Assembly (NCBI GenBank): GCA_023441055.1
Contig: JAEZQY010000017.1
Span: 105,540-169,539, forward strand
DNA length: 64,000 bases
Direction: 5' to 3'
From: Bacillota bacterium
Lineage (GTDB): Bacteria; Bacillota; Bacilli; Paenibacillales; UBA4045
The notes beneath the pieces are model-generated. The model was not told the DNA's origin and ran no database searches. It saw only the letters and a program-made list of their open reading frames with translations. The position numbers and the translations under genes were made by a program. Positions within the stretch are counted from its first letter, which is position 1. Each line of letters opens with the position of its first letter. This document shows, piece by piece, positions 52,824 through 61,552 of this stretch.

Positions 52824-52926
52824 TAACAGCTCCACCTCTCTATACGCTTACTACCTAATCTACTTCTTTAACTGCGATCCTGCTAGGCGTGTAATTATAG
52901 GTGTTATAAGGGGCGATTATAGTTTA

Positions 52927-53820
52927 CTAGCTCTTCGGTTTCTTGCCATAGAGCTCACGCATAATCTTACTGCCTGTCGGCGTCGTGGCGAGCCCGCCCT
53001 TGGCTGTCTCGCGATGCTTCTCGGGCATCGCGCTTCCAACCTCCAACATAACTCCGATCACCTCATCAGACGGGATGACACTGCGAACGCCCGCTAGGGC
53101 CATATCCGCCGCAGCTAGGGCCGTGACTGCTCCGAAGCCGTTACGTACAATACACGGGATCTCGACGAGCCCGCCAACCGGGTCGCAGATCAAGCCTAGC
53201 GAGTTCTTAAGCGCGAGTCCGACGGCGTGCACGGCCTGCGCAGGCGACCCGCCGCGGAGCTCTGTCAGAGCTCCGCCAGCCATGCCAATCGCTGAGCCCA
53301 CCTCAGCTTGGCAGCCGCCTTCAGCGCCGGATACGAAGGAATTATTCGCAATGACATAACCGATTGCGCCTGCGCTGAACAGTCCCATTACCATATGCTC
53401 GTCAGACCAGCCGAATCGCTGCTGCGCGCTGACGAATACGCCTGGTATTATTCCGCAGGAGCCCGCGGTTGGCGTAGCGATAATTCGTCCCATGGACGCG
53501 TTCACTTCTGACACAGCAAGCGCGTACGCCAATGCAGTACACGCTTCTGTGCCTAGTAATGAAGCTCCTCCATCCAGGAGCATATAATCATGAACACGCT
53601 TCGCATCGCCGCCAGTTAGACCGCTGCGCGACCTCGTGTCCTCCTCAATTCCTTTACTTACCGCTTCCTTCATGATGTCATAGTACTGTGCCATCTGCTC
53701 ATACACTTCGGACTCTGACTTACCCGTCTCATGCGCCTGCTCGCTTAGCATCAGCTGTCCGATTGTAACCGATTGCGATTCACATAACGCTGTAAGCTCT
53801 TGTAAGCTGGAGAATCTCAT
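52927..53820 (-). CDS. sdaAA: L-serine dehydratase, alpha subunit
   Basis: A 297-residue iron-sulfur subunit that deaminates L-serine to pyruvate and ammonia. The cysteine blocks expected to bind the [4Fe-4S] cluster are present: TPTAGSCGIIPGVF, GAEGGCQAEVGSAIGMAGGA and GLICDPVGGLVEIPCI. It starts 3 bases after the beta-subunit gene. It closes an operon that begins with an epimerase and a DapA-family aldolase, so serine or a serine-like product may arise from that pathway. Confidence 0.96.
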   Translation of the reverse strand: MRFSSLQELTALCESQSVTIGQLMLSEQAHETGKSESEVYEQMAQYYDIMKEAVSKGIEEDTRSRSGLTGGDAKRVHDYMLLDGGASLLGTEACTALAYALAVSEVNASMGRIIATPTAGSCGIIPGVFVSAQQRFGWSDEHMVMGLFSAGAIGYVIANNSFVSGAEGGCQAEVGSAIGMAGGALTELRGGSPAQAVHAVGLALKNSLGLICDPVGGLVEIPCIVRNGFGAVTALAAADMALAGVRSVIPSDEVIGVMLEVGSAMPEKHRETAKGGLATTPTGSKIMRELYGKKPKS

Positions 53821-53823
53821 GAT

Positions 53824-54513
53824 CTATGCACCACCTGTTCGCGAAGCAAGATTAATATGACGAATACTGCTAACACTCGATAGCCGCTCGATCTCCAAGA
53901 GCGCAGCTTCCCCTATCACTTCGTCGCTCTCAATAACGGTGAGCGCTGCGCCGCTTCTCGACTTGCGATCGACCTCCATGTACCCGATATTCGTCCCGGC
54001 CTTGCTTAAGATCGCAGTCATTCGGGCAATGAATCCGGGCTCATCATCATGGAAGATCAAGTAGGTCGGATAATTGGCTGTGAATTTCACATCGAAGTCA
54101 TCGACGCCAATGATCTCAATATTGCCGCCGCCGATCGAACAGCCCTTCACCCTTGCTCGGCTATCCCCACGACTCAGAATGAACGTTGCTGTATTCGGGT
54201 GTGCTGCGGCCTGCTTACTGGTTCGCAGCGTGAATGACAGTCCTGCCGATTCGGCCTCCTCGAATGACCGCGCGATTCGCTCATCATCCGTATCATAATC
54301 GAGCAGACCCGCCACTACGGCAACGTCCGTACCGTGCCCGCGATACGTCTCTGCGAATGAACCATAGAAGATGATCTCTGCTCGCTCGGGCTGACCGCCA
54401 AGCAATTGCCTGGCGGTCCTCCCCAGCCTGACGGCGCCCGCGGTATGCGAGCTGGATGGACCGACCATGCTGGGACCGATGATCGAGAACACATCCTTGA
54501 ATCGTCTAGTCAT
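53824..54513 (-). CDS. sdaAB: L-serine dehydratase, beta subunit
   Basis: About 229 residues. The N-terminal domain has FSIIGPSMVGPSSSHTAGAV, and the C-terminal ACT domain (FHDDEPGFIARMTAILSKAG, then NIGYMEVDRKSRSG) is a likely amino-acid-sensing site. It partners the alpha subunit in Gram-positive type enzymes. ATG 54513 lies in the overlap ATGACTAG with the stop of the DapA-family gene, so translation is coupled; the longer frame to 54558 is read from inside that gene and lacks a ribosome site. Confidence 0.95.
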   Translation of the reverse strand: MTRRFKDVFSIIGPSMVGPSSSHTAGAVRLGRTARQLLGGQPERAEIIFYGSFAETYRGHGTDVAVVAGLLDYDTDDERIARSFEEAESAGLSFTLRTSKQAAAHPNTATFILSRGDSRARVKGCSIGGGNIEIIGVDDFDVKFTANYPTYLIFHDDEPGFIARMTAILSKAGTNIGYMEVDRKSRSGAALTVIESDEVIGEAALLEIERLSSVSSIRHINLASRTGGA

Positions 54514-55594
54514 CCTGCAGCCATTCCTGAAGATGCGCAGCGACGAACGCGTCATCATTCAGATGCGGATAATCGCGGTACATGCGGTCAATTTCCTCCG
54601 ATTGCCCCGGGGAGAGCACCTCTTCCGGATTCAGGCACCAGATACCGGCCATCAACCCTTGTCTGCGCAGCACCTCATGAATGCCTGGGATGCAGCCGGC
54701 GAATTCATGAGCGGGATCGAAGAACGCGGCATTCGTCTCGGTTACTTCTATGTTGCGTGTCAGCCACTCGGTGGAAATTTCTGTGCTGCCTGATCGACGC
54801 AGCTCCTTGATCTCTTCCAGCAGCTCTACTGCCTTCTGCGTCCATACGGCCCAATGACCGAGTAATCCTCCAACTACGTTCTTCTCTACCAGCTTGCCGT
54901 CAACATTGAATCGATACGTCGTCAGCAGATCATTGACGATGTTATCATCATTGCCCGTATAGAGGGCAATCTCATCGCGTCTGCTGGAATAGCAGATGGC
55001 GCGCGCCACATCAATCGATTGATAGCGATTGAACGGGGCCATTTTGATCGCGACGATATTCGGAATTTCCGCGAACCGACGCCAGAAGTCGAAGCTGAAG
55101 ATTCGGCCGCCGACGGATGGCTGCAGATAGAACCCAATCACCGGAATAACCGCTGCAACCTGTCTAGTGCGTTCAAGAATCGCCTCTTCCGTCCAGCCCT
55201 GCAAGCCTCCCATGCTCAGCAATCCTGCGTCATAGCCTAACGATAAGGCTAAGTTCGCTTCGCTGATCGCCTGCTCAGTCGGGCCGCAGATTCCTGCGAC
55301 TTGAATGAATGGTCGGTCCAGCTTGCCGGATGCCTTGGCCTTGGCTACCTCTTCCGCTGCCATGCGCAGCACCGGCTCGAGCAGATTATGCTCAGGGTCG
55401 CGGATTTCGAATTGGGTCGAGTGTACGCCAATCGCAATACCGCCGGCGCCAGAGCCGATATAATATCTCGTCAGCAGGCGTTGATGCCGCTCATCCAGCT
55501 TACGATGCTCATTTAGCGCGAGTGGATGTGCGGGAATGACTAAGCCCTCATGCAGCGCTTGGAATAATTCCGGAGACAATGTTACACCTGCCAT
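54506..55594 (-). CDS. DapA/NanA-family aldolase-like protein
   Basis: A 362-residue TIM barrel of the dihydrodipicolinate synthase family, longer than DapA (about 290-300). Schiff-base lysine is in NIVAIKMAPFNRY near residue 187, and the tyrosine motif in IPVIGFYLQPSVGGRIFS near residue 155; the N terminus GLVIPAHPLALNEHRKLDER replaces the usual TPF. Members catalyse aldol cleavage or dehydration of pyruvate-related acids. It starts on the stop codon of the epimerase gene (TAATG) and runs into sdaAB. Substrate unknown; a sugar-derived acid is suggested by the operon. Confidence 0.85.
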   Translation of the reverse strand: MAGVTLSPELFQALHEGLVIPAHPLALNEHRKLDERHQRLLTRYYIGSGAGGIAIGVHSTQFEIRDPEHNLLEPVLRMAAEEVAKAKASGKLDRPFIQVAGICGPTEQAISEANLALSLGYDAGLLSMGGLQGWTEEAILERTRQVAAVIPVIGFYLQPSVGGRIFSFDFWRRFAEIPNIVAIKMAPFNRYQSIDVARAICYSSRRDEIALYTGNDDNIVNDLLTTYRFNVDGKLVEKNVVGGLLGHWAVWTQKAVELLEEIKELRRSGSTEISTEWLTRNIEVTETNAAFFDPAHEFAGCIPGIHEVLRRQGLMAGIWCLNPEEVLSPGQSEEIDRMYRDYPHLNDDAFVAAHLQEWLQDD

Positions 55595-56610
55595 TAGAAT
55601 TTCCCCTTTCGCTCTTGGAAGTGAGTTGGCTTATTCCAGGTTGTTCCGCCGGCTTGCACCCATTCCGCGACCCAATCGATCATCTGCAGCAGAGATACCT
55701 GCGGATAGCCGAAGCGCTGATGCGACTTCGATGCGTTGTTGAGCAGCGCAACGTCTGATTCCTCGCCAACGTAGCTGGCCTCCTTGCCCAGGCGTCTGGC
55801 GAACTGCTCAGCCGCCCAGCGAATCGACATCGTCTCAGGACCGGTGATATTCATGATCGTCGGTGGACTAGTCGCTTCGGTCAGGCAGCGGATCGCCATC
55901 GCATTCGCGTCACCCTGCCAGATCACATTGGCATGGCCCATGGTGATATCGATCGCGCGCCCTTCATTCACCGCATTCGCCAGCTCGAGGAGTACGCCGT
56001 ACCGCATATCGATCGCATAGTTCAACCGGTACATGACCATTGGCGTGTTATTCTTGTGGGAATGATATTCGAAGATTCGCTCTCTGCCGAGCGTCGATTG
56101 TGCGTATTCGCCAAGAGGCTCTGGCATAACCGATTCATCCGCCCCGCCTCCTTGCACAGTAGTGAAGGGATAGATGTTGCCCGAGGAGAATACGACAATT
56201 CTGGAATCCTTATATCGCTCTGCCACGCGGCCTGGCAAGTAGGTGTTCATCGCCCAGGTGAAGTGCTCTCTGCCTGTCGTCCCGAACTTATTCCCAGCCA
56301 TATAGATAATGTTATCCGCATGCGGCAATTGCTGCAGGTCGGCATCATTCAGCAGGTCGCAGGAGATCGTCTCTACACCTGCATCCTCCAGCTCTTGACG
56401 GGCTTCTTGATTCGAGAAGCGCGACACGCCAATTACTCGCTTATTCAGCCCTCCTTCTCGAATTGCATTCACGGCTAATCTAGCTAGGCTAGGTCCCATC
56501 TTGCCGCCTACTCCAAGCAAGATTAGGTCGCCATCTACACGGGATAGATCCTGTATGAGCGCCTCTGACGGTCTAGCTAATCGTTCTTCCAATTCCGCAA
56601 CTGTCTTCAT
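55594..56610 (-). CDS. NAD-dependent epimerase/dehydratase family protein
   Basis: About 338 residues of the extended short-chain dehydrogenase class. The nucleotide-binding motif reads LILLGVGGKMGPSLARLAVN near residue 29, a G-x-G-G-x-x-G variant; DNIIYMAGNKFGTTGREHFT follows near 100, and the region YAQSTLGRERIFEYHS near 173 replaces the usual YxxxK by YxxxxxGRER, so the catalytic lysine is absent or moved. It starts the aldolase/serine-dehydratase operon. ATG 56610 follows TGAGGG. Probably acts on a free sugar or sugar acid. Confidence 0.8.
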   Translation of the reverse strand: MKTVAELEERLARPSEALIQDLSRVDGDLILLGVGGKMGPSLARLAVNAIREGGLNKRVIGVSRFSNQEARQELEDAGVETISCDLLNDADLQQLPHADNIIYMAGNKFGTTGREHFTWAMNTYLPGRVAERYKDSRIVVFSSGNIYPFTTVQGGGADESVMPEPLGEYAQSTLGRERIFEYHSHKNNTPMVMYRLNYAIDMRYGVLLELANAVNEGRAIDITMGHANVIWQGDANAMAIRCLTEATSPPTIMNITGPETMSIRWAAEQFARRLGKEASYVGEESDVALLNNASKSHQRFGYPQVSLLQMIDWVAEWVQAGGTTWNKPTHFQERKGKF

Positions 56611-56650
56611 GCTGAAATCCCTCATTTCATCGAATTATGATTAAGGGACC

Positions 56651-56695
56651 GTCACGGAATTAGCAGGAATGTAGAAATGCTTTATTTCGTGACGA
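56651..56695. promoter_or_regulatory. Inverted repeat upstream of the epimerase operon
   Basis: CGTCACGGAA (56651-56660) and TTTCGTGACG (56686-56695) match at nine of ten positions across a 25-base spacer, 40-85 bases before the start codon. A dimeric regulator could bind here; the GGDEF-like regulator encoded just upstream is a candidate. Confidence 0.45.
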
Positions 56696-56729
56696 TACCT
56701 TATTGGCTTATAGCCTTATCATAACGACA

Positions 56730-56774
56730 GACCGCATATAAAGACAAATCTTTAAGTCGTCTTTATATGCGGTC
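56730..56774 (-). terminator. Terminator of the nag operon, overlapping the regulator's stop codon
   Basis: GACCGCATATAAAGAC (56730-56745) and GTCTTTATATGCGGTC (56759-56774) are perfect 16-base arms. The right arm contains the last codons and stop of the GGDEF-like regulator gene, so translation and stem formation compete. There is no T run. Confidence 0.65.
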
Positions 56775-58100
56775 GTCCTCCAGATTCTGCTCCGAGTTAG
56801 CTAGAAAGCTGAATTGGAAGATTTGACGCGGCCGACCCTTAGGCACCTTCTCCATCCCCGCAATCTCAACTAGTCCATTATCGATCCATTGCAGCAGCAG
56901 GCGATGCGCGGTTCGCACCGTTACCTCTAACAACGAGGCTAGCTCATGTACCATATAGGCTTGCTTGCCTGTACGAGCATGCTGGGCCAGCAGCTTACTC
57001 AGATATGCGCTGGTCATCCCAGCTTCGGCTACCCGCTTCACCAGCTCGGCATCGGTAGGTGTCGGAATCACCTGCATCGGATCGGACATCTCCAGCGGTC
57101 CAATCAAGGTCAGATCCTCGCGGACGATGAAGCACGTATTGCCGCCGGCTTCCTTGGACTTGCGCAGCGCCATGCGCGCATTCGTCCCCGCTTCATTGGC
57201 CGAAGCGCCGAAGCCGATCCCAAGGCTTAGTGAGATCCCATAATTCAAGCTTGCATCCTTGGCCAGTGGAATCATCTTATAGCCGCCGGTCTCCCGTTCG
57301 AAGATGCCGCGTGTTGTGAAGAACAGGTATTCGTCGCCGCCGATTGCCGTTAAGTAACCGTCCAGCGACTCCACATATTGCAGCACCATCCGATGAATGT
57401 CCAGCTTCAATCGCTGTACCTCATGCTCGCTAGGCCGCTGCATGACCAGCTTGCCGAAGTCGTCAACATTGATCATTCCGACCACAACCTGTGACTCCTT
57501 GCTCCTGCGGGATTCGGTTGATAATAACGCCCGCTCGAGCGTAACGATCAGATCCTGCTCTGTAGGTGTAATCCATACATTCGGCACCTGGAGCCGATCC
57601 AGCTCGCGCGACACCTCCTCCACGCCGGTGATGGCTGCTGCAGAGGCTCCGCGTTCATATTCGCGCTGATGGAAGGCCGTCAATTGCGAGGTTGACGCAT
57701 ATGCCGGACCTTCGTAGATGCTTACTGGCGATTGTGCAAGCTCAAGCTCGTGCAGTGTGCGCAGCACCATCGACTTCGTAAGCGTATCCACAGAGACGCC
57801 GCCCAGCAGCTGTCCAGCCCGTTGGAGCTGGAACAACGCCTTATACAGCCCTGCAGCCGTCAGCGGCACATAATGCACCGGCATGGAGGCCGACAGCCTC
57901 TCCTTCACCTTATGATGCACTGCGGGCCCATAGAGCAGCAGCACCTCTACCTCACCTGCCAGCTGCTCAGCAACAGCCGGCACCTCGGCCTCGCCGTCTA
58001 CGATTCGCACGATCGGAGCGAAGGTAGGGAAGGCCCTTACAGCCTCCAGACTCCGCTCGATCATGACAGCGGTGCCGATCATTCCAATCCTGATCTGCAT
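56763..58100 (-). CDS. GGDEF-like domain protein with C-terminal helix-turn-helix
   Basis: A 445-residue soluble protein. The N-terminal 190 residues form an unrecognised sensing region with Rossmann-like beginnings (IRIGMIGTAVMIERSLEA). Residues about 200-330 look like a nucleotidyl-cyclase/GGDEF fold: VVVGMINVDDFGKLVMQ, AIGGDEYLFFTT (GGDEY, near residue 254), SLSLGIGFGASANEAGTNAR and ALRKSKEAGGN. The C terminus (about 375-430) is a winged helix: YMVHELASLLEVTVRTAHRL, LLQWIDNGLVEIAG, KGRPRQ. It begins directly after the GNAT stop in the nag operon. It may make or bind a cyclic nucleotide, or keep only the fold, to control transcription. A GTP-cyclohydrolase-III-type relation is another reading. 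Confidence 0.75.
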   Translation of the reverse strand: MQIRIGMIGTAVMIERSLEAVRAFPTFAPIVRIVDGEAEVPAVAEQLAGEVEVLLLYGPAVHHKVKERLSASMPVHYVPLTAAGLYKALFQLQRAGQLLGGVSVDTLTKSMVLRTLHELELAQSPVSIYEGPAYASTSQLTAFHQREYERGASAAAITGVEEVSRELDRLQVPNVWITPTEQDLIVTLERALLSTESRRSKESQVVVGMINVDDFGKLVMQRPSEHEVQRLKLDIHRMVLQYVESLDGYLTAIGGDEYLFFTTRGIFERETGGYKMIPLAKDASLNYGISLSLGIGFGASANEAGTNARMALRKSKEAGGNTCFIVREDLTLIGPLEMSDPMQVIPTPTDAELVKRVAEAGMTSAYLSKLLAQHARTGKQAYMVHELASLLEVTVRTAHRLLLQWIDNGLVEIAGMEKVPKGRPRQIFQFSFLANSEQNLEDDRI

Positions 58101-58571
58101 CTATCTAAGCATCCCACGATATACACCGGGTTCAGAGCCTTCGATGACGACCGCGCCTGAAGCCTTGGCGTAGAAGTCCTGCGGACCGGCGCCGCCAATG
58201 ATCGCGTACCCGTATCCATCCAATCGCATCAGCTTCAATGTGTACATGAACAGCATCTTGCCGATGCCTCTTCCGCGCTCTGCTTCATCCACTCCTGTCG
58301 GACCGAAGAAGCCCTTGGTCGTAGCGTCATAACAGGCGAATCCGAGCAATTGATCGCCTTGCACGGCAACGATACAGGTAACGGGATTGCGTGCGAACGC
58401 TACCTCGCATTCACTGACCCAGCTCGGCCGGAAGCGTTCGCCAACCCACTTCGCAACCACATGCTTCTCCGGTCCGATGGCCCGTCTGATCGTTACGCCC
58501 GTGCGCTTCTCGAACGCTTCTACAGATTCAAGCTCTGGCAGATCGTACAGCTTCACTAACATATCTGACAC
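58101..58571 (-). CDS. GNAT-family acetyltransferase in the nag operon
   Basis: About 156 residues. The acetyl-CoA-binding block is DEAERGRGIGKMLFMYTLKL, with preceding strand GFFGPTGV; the C-terminal GGAGPQDFYAKASGAVVIEG is usual for small-molecule GNATs. The GTG start at 58571 lies 2 bases after the nagB stop, with TAGGAGG inside the nagB tail as ribosome site, 9 bases away; the longer frame to 58679 overlaps nagB and is rejected. Context suggests an amino-sugar-related acceptor, but this is inference. Confidence 0.82.
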   Translation of the reverse strand: MSDMLVKLYDLPELESVEAFEKRTGVTIRRAIGPEKHVVAKWVGERFRPSWVSECEVAFARNPVTCIVAVQGDQLLGFACYDATTKGFFGPTGVDEAERGRGIGKMLFMYTLKLMRLDGYGYAIIGGAGPQDFYAKASGAVVIEGSEPGVYRGMLR

Positions 58572-58573
58572 TG

Positions 58574-59329
58574 TTATTCGCCTCCTAGGGTATAGACATC
58601 CTGAGACAATTGACTGGCAGCGCCCGTATCCAGCAGCACGACTAAATTCGCGTGAGCCTGCAGAAGCGATGCTGGGCACTGCGTGCTGATTGGCCCTTCC
58701 AAGGCCTGCTTTACAATACTAGCCTTATCTGCGCCCTTGACTACTAGCAGAATCCGTCTTGACTTCATGATGCTGCCAATGCCCATCGTAATGGCATGCT
58801 TCGGGACCTGATCAATCGAGTCGAAGAAGCGCGCATTCGCTTCTCTCGTCTCTTGCTTGAGTGTCACGACATGCGTGCGGCTGTTCAGCTCCTGCGCCGG
58901 TTCATTAAAGCCAATATGTCCATTATGTCCAAGCCCGAGCAGCTGAAGATCGATTTGACCAGCTTGCGCGATCGCGCGTTCATAACGCTCACACTCCGCT
59001 TCTGCATCAGCAGCGTTACCGTTCGGAATGTTCGCTCTATCAGCAGGCAGATTAATATGATTGAATAAATGGGCATTCATATAACTACGGTAGGATTCTG
59101 GATGCTCATCCGGTAATCCGACATACTCATCCAGGTTGAAGGACATCGCCTGCTCGAAGCTAACCTCCCCACGCTTATGTGCCTCCCGGAGCTTGCTGTA
59201 AATCTCAATCGGCGTACCGCCTGTTGCTAGTCCAAGCACAGCATCCCGCTTCTCTTGCAATGTGCTTATGAACAGCTCAGCCGCTGCTGCATTTAATTGA
59301 TCCAGCTCTTGATATACCTGTATCTTCAT
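58574..59329 (-). CDS. nagB: Glucosamine-6-phosphate deaminase
   Basis: A 251-residue enzyme that turns glucosamine-6-phosphate into fructose-6-phosphate and ammonia. Conserved blocks are LGLATGGTPIEIYSKLREAH, FNLDEYVGLPDEHPESYRSY, LLGLGHNGHIGFNEPAQELN and AITMGIGSIMKSRRILLVVK. The length suits the short Gram-positive form (about 240-250). It overlaps the ROK gene stop by 4 bases (ATGA), and a GNAT gene follows at once, so it is translated in a coupled chain. Confidence 0.97.
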   Translation of the reverse strand: MKIQVYQELDQLNAAAAELFISTLQEKRDAVLGLATGGTPIEIYSKLREAHKRGEVSFEQAMSFNLDEYVGLPDEHPESYRSYMNAHLFNHINLPADRANIPNGNAADAEAECERYERAIAQAGQIDLQLLGLGHNGHIGFNEPAQELNSRTHVVTLKQETREANARFFDSIDQVPKHAITMGIGSIMKSRRILLVVKGADKASIVKQALEGPISTQCPASLLQAHANLVVLLDTGAASQLSQDVYTLGGE

Positions 59330-60360
59330 CTTTGTTGTCCTCTCCTTCTCCTGGCGGAAACCGCTCCGCCGATAATGCCAGCCGTGTCTGTCAGCTGCGC
59401 GCTCGCTATGACTACTTGCTCTCCGTATAGGGGATGTGTCCGTTCCTTGAGTGTCCGCCTGAGCGGTTCGAGCAGTCGCTCGCCTGCCAGTGATACCCCT
59501 CCGCCAATGACCACAATCTGCGGACTGGTCAGAACCAGCGGCACAGATAGCGCCACACCCAGCATAGTTCCTGAGTGCTCGAATACATCAATCGCGACCT
59601 GATCACCTTGGTCGTACGCCCGCGCGACATCAGCTGCGGTCATCGATTCAGGCTGTCCCTCGCTATTAGGGAACCACTCCCCTAATAACGACGGCTTATG
59701 CTTCATGCGATCCCTCGCCTGACGGACGATCCCGCCAGCCGACACCAAGGATTCCAGGCAGCCCGTCATTCCGCAGCCGCATACATAGCTGTTGCCATCG
59801 ACGATCGCGTGGCCGATCTCACCTGCGAGGTACTTGTTCCCGTATAGCATATCCCCATTGCTAATATAGGTACCTGCTATCCCAGTGCCTATCGCCACAC
59901 CGAGCACATGCTCATAGCCGGCGGCGGCGCCACATACATACTCGCCATACATATACATTCTAACATCATTATCAATCCATACCGGCACACCCAATCGCAC
60001 GGACAAGCGGCTCGCGATCGGGTAATTTCTCAGATTAAGATTGGCTGCAAATTCAACAACACCCTCGGCAGGATTCAGGAAGCCTGGAATGCCAATTCCA
60101 ATCCCCTGCAGGCCCCCCTGATCAGTCCCGTGACTCGCCATCAACTCGTCTATCATCTCGGCGATTCGATTCACTAGAAAATCTCCACCAAGTGAGGCTT
60201 CGGTGGAACGCTTCAGCGAACCGAGCAGCTGCCCGTCACCGTCCGTGACTCCGCATACAATATTCGTGCCGCCTACATCAACCCCAATGTAGCGGGCAGC
60301 TGCACCCTCCAGCAAATCATCAGATGTGTGACTCGCTGCCAAGCCTTCATGCTTGCTCAT
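59326..60360 (-). CDS. ROK-family sugar kinase (likely N-acetylglucosamine or glucosamine kinase)
   Basis: A 344-residue ATP-dependent sugar kinase. The ATP/phosphate motif is GVDVGGTNIVCGVTDGDG near residue 26; the sugar region has GIGIPGFLNPAEGVVEFAAN and AGEIGHAIVD; the zinc-binding ROK motif is CGCGMTGCLESLVSAGG near residue 193, complete. There is no N-terminal helix-turn-helix, so it is an enzyme rather than a NagC/XylR-type regulator. Its place between nagA and nagB points to phosphorylation of an amino sugar; a glucokinase is the alternative. It overlaps nagA by 14 and nagB by 4 bases. Confidence 0.92.
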   Translation of the reverse strand: MSKHEGLAASHTSDDLLEGAAARYIGVDVGGTNIVCGVTDGDGQLLGSLKRSTEASLGGDFLVNRIAEMIDELMASHGTDQGGLQGIGIGIPGFLNPAEGVVEFAANLNLRNYPIASRLSVRLGVPVWIDNDVRMYMYGEYVCGAAAGYEHVLGVAIGTGIAGTYISNGDMLYGNKYLAGEIGHAIVDGNSYVCGCGMTGCLESLVSAGGIVRQARDRMKHKPSLLGEWFPNSEGQPESMTAADVARAYDQGDQVAIDVFEHSGTMLGVALSVPLVLTSPQIVVIGGGVSLAGERLLEPLRRTLKERTHPLYGEQVVIASAQLTDTAGIIGGAVSARRRRGQQR

Positions 60361-61531
60361 AGACGCATACTCCTCCTACATATGTTCGAGCTACGGAATA
60401 GTCCGCATTCATAAGCACAACATCGGCATCCTTGCCTTGCTCAATCGATCCCTTGCGCTGTGCCACACCGATCTGTCTAGCCGGATTGATCGTCAGTCCA
60501 GGAAGGATCTTCTCCAGCGGCATACCCGTGTAATCAATTGTATTCGCCAGCGCGCGATCCAGGGTAAGGCAGCTGCCAGCCAGACTGCCTCCATCACGCA
60601 GTACAGCCTTGCCATCCTCGACGATAATCGGGAGATTACCCAGCATGTAGGATCCATTCGGACAGCCAGCAGCTTCGCATGCATCCGTGATCAGCACAAT
60701 CCGATCATGCGGCTTGGCGCGATAGACCAGTTCCACCGTCTTCGGGTGCAGATGCAAGCCGTCACAGATCAGCTCGACTGCCAATTCATCGTGAAGCAAG
60801 GCCGCGCCAGCAACACCCGGCTCGCGGTGATGCAGCGGGCTCATCCCGTTGAACAGATGCGTGACATGCGTGGCGCCAGCCATCACAGCTGCCTCTACGA
60901 TCGATGCATCCGCATCGGAATGACCGATTGATACGGTTACCCCTTGCTCGACTAGATACGGAATGAAGGACAAGCTCTCCCCATATTCCGGTGCGAGCGT
61001 GATCAGCTTCAACATTCCTTCTGAAGCCGCTATATATTCAGCCAGTCGCTCATGCTCAGGAAGCTGCATCGCACTCGGATCCTGAGCACCGCATCGCTTC
61101 GGGTTCAAGTATGGCCCCTCCAGATGAATACCCAGCACCTCGGCACCGCTAGTCCCCCGCTTCGCAGCGGCTACAATGCCTGCAATCGCGGCGAGCAGCT
61201 CCTCACGACTCGCGGTCAGCGTTGTAGGAAGCAGCGATGTCGTCCCATGCTGAGCATGGAAGCGGCACATCTGATCGATTACCGTATTGTCTGGCGATGC
61301 CTGCATCGCTTCAACGCCGCCTCCGCCGTGCACATGCACATCGATGAAGCCGGGTATGAGTATTCTTCCCTCGGCATCGATCCGCTCGTGAACATCTTGC
61401 GGCAATACGGTTCCCGCTTCATAAATACTATCAATTCGTCCATTTCGAATGAGGATCGCTCCGTCCTCCAGAATGCGATCAGGTAAGTATACTTGGGCAC
61501 GGCTGATTAACAAGGAAGTTCCATCTGGCAT
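60347..61531 (-). CDS. nagA: N-acetylglucosamine-6-phosphate deacetylase
   Basis: About 394 residues. It removes acetate from GlcNAc-6-phosphate. Amidohydrolase landmarks are GFIDVHVHGGGGVEAMQASP near residue 60, LEGPYLNPKRCGAQDPSAM, VSIGHSDADASIVEAAVMAG, THVTHLFNGMSPLHHREPGV and the metal/catalytic Asp in VLITDACEAAGCPNGSYMLG. ATG 61531 has GGTGG 8 bases upstream; the TTG at 61534 is less likely. It is the first gene of the nag operon and is divergent from the RpiR-type regulator. Confidence 0.97.
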   Translation of the reverse strand: MPDGTSLLISRAQVYLPDRILEDGAILIRNGRIDSIYEAGTVLPQDVHERIDAEGRILIPGFIDVHVHGGGGVEAMQASPDNTVIDQMCRFHAQHGTTSLLPTTLTASREELLAAIAGIVAAAKRGTSGAEVLGIHLEGPYLNPKRCGAQDPSAMQLPEHERLAEYIAASEGMLKLITLAPEYGESLSFIPYLVEQGVTVSIGHSDADASIVEAAVMAGATHVTHLFNGMSPLHHREPGVAGAALLHDELAVELICDGLHLHPKTVELVYRAKPHDRIVLITDACEAAGCPNGSYMLGNLPIIVEDGKAVLRDGGSLAGSCLTLDRALANTIDYTGMPLEKILPGLTINPARQIGVAQRKGSIEQGKDADVVLMNADYSVARTYVGGVCVYEQA

Positions 61532-61552
61532 CAAAGCACCACCATCTCTATT

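Noticed and set aside
52824..52926. Terminator or regulatory RNA between sdaAA and the M20 gene
   Set aside because: No stable stem-loop or leader motif was seen in this short gap.
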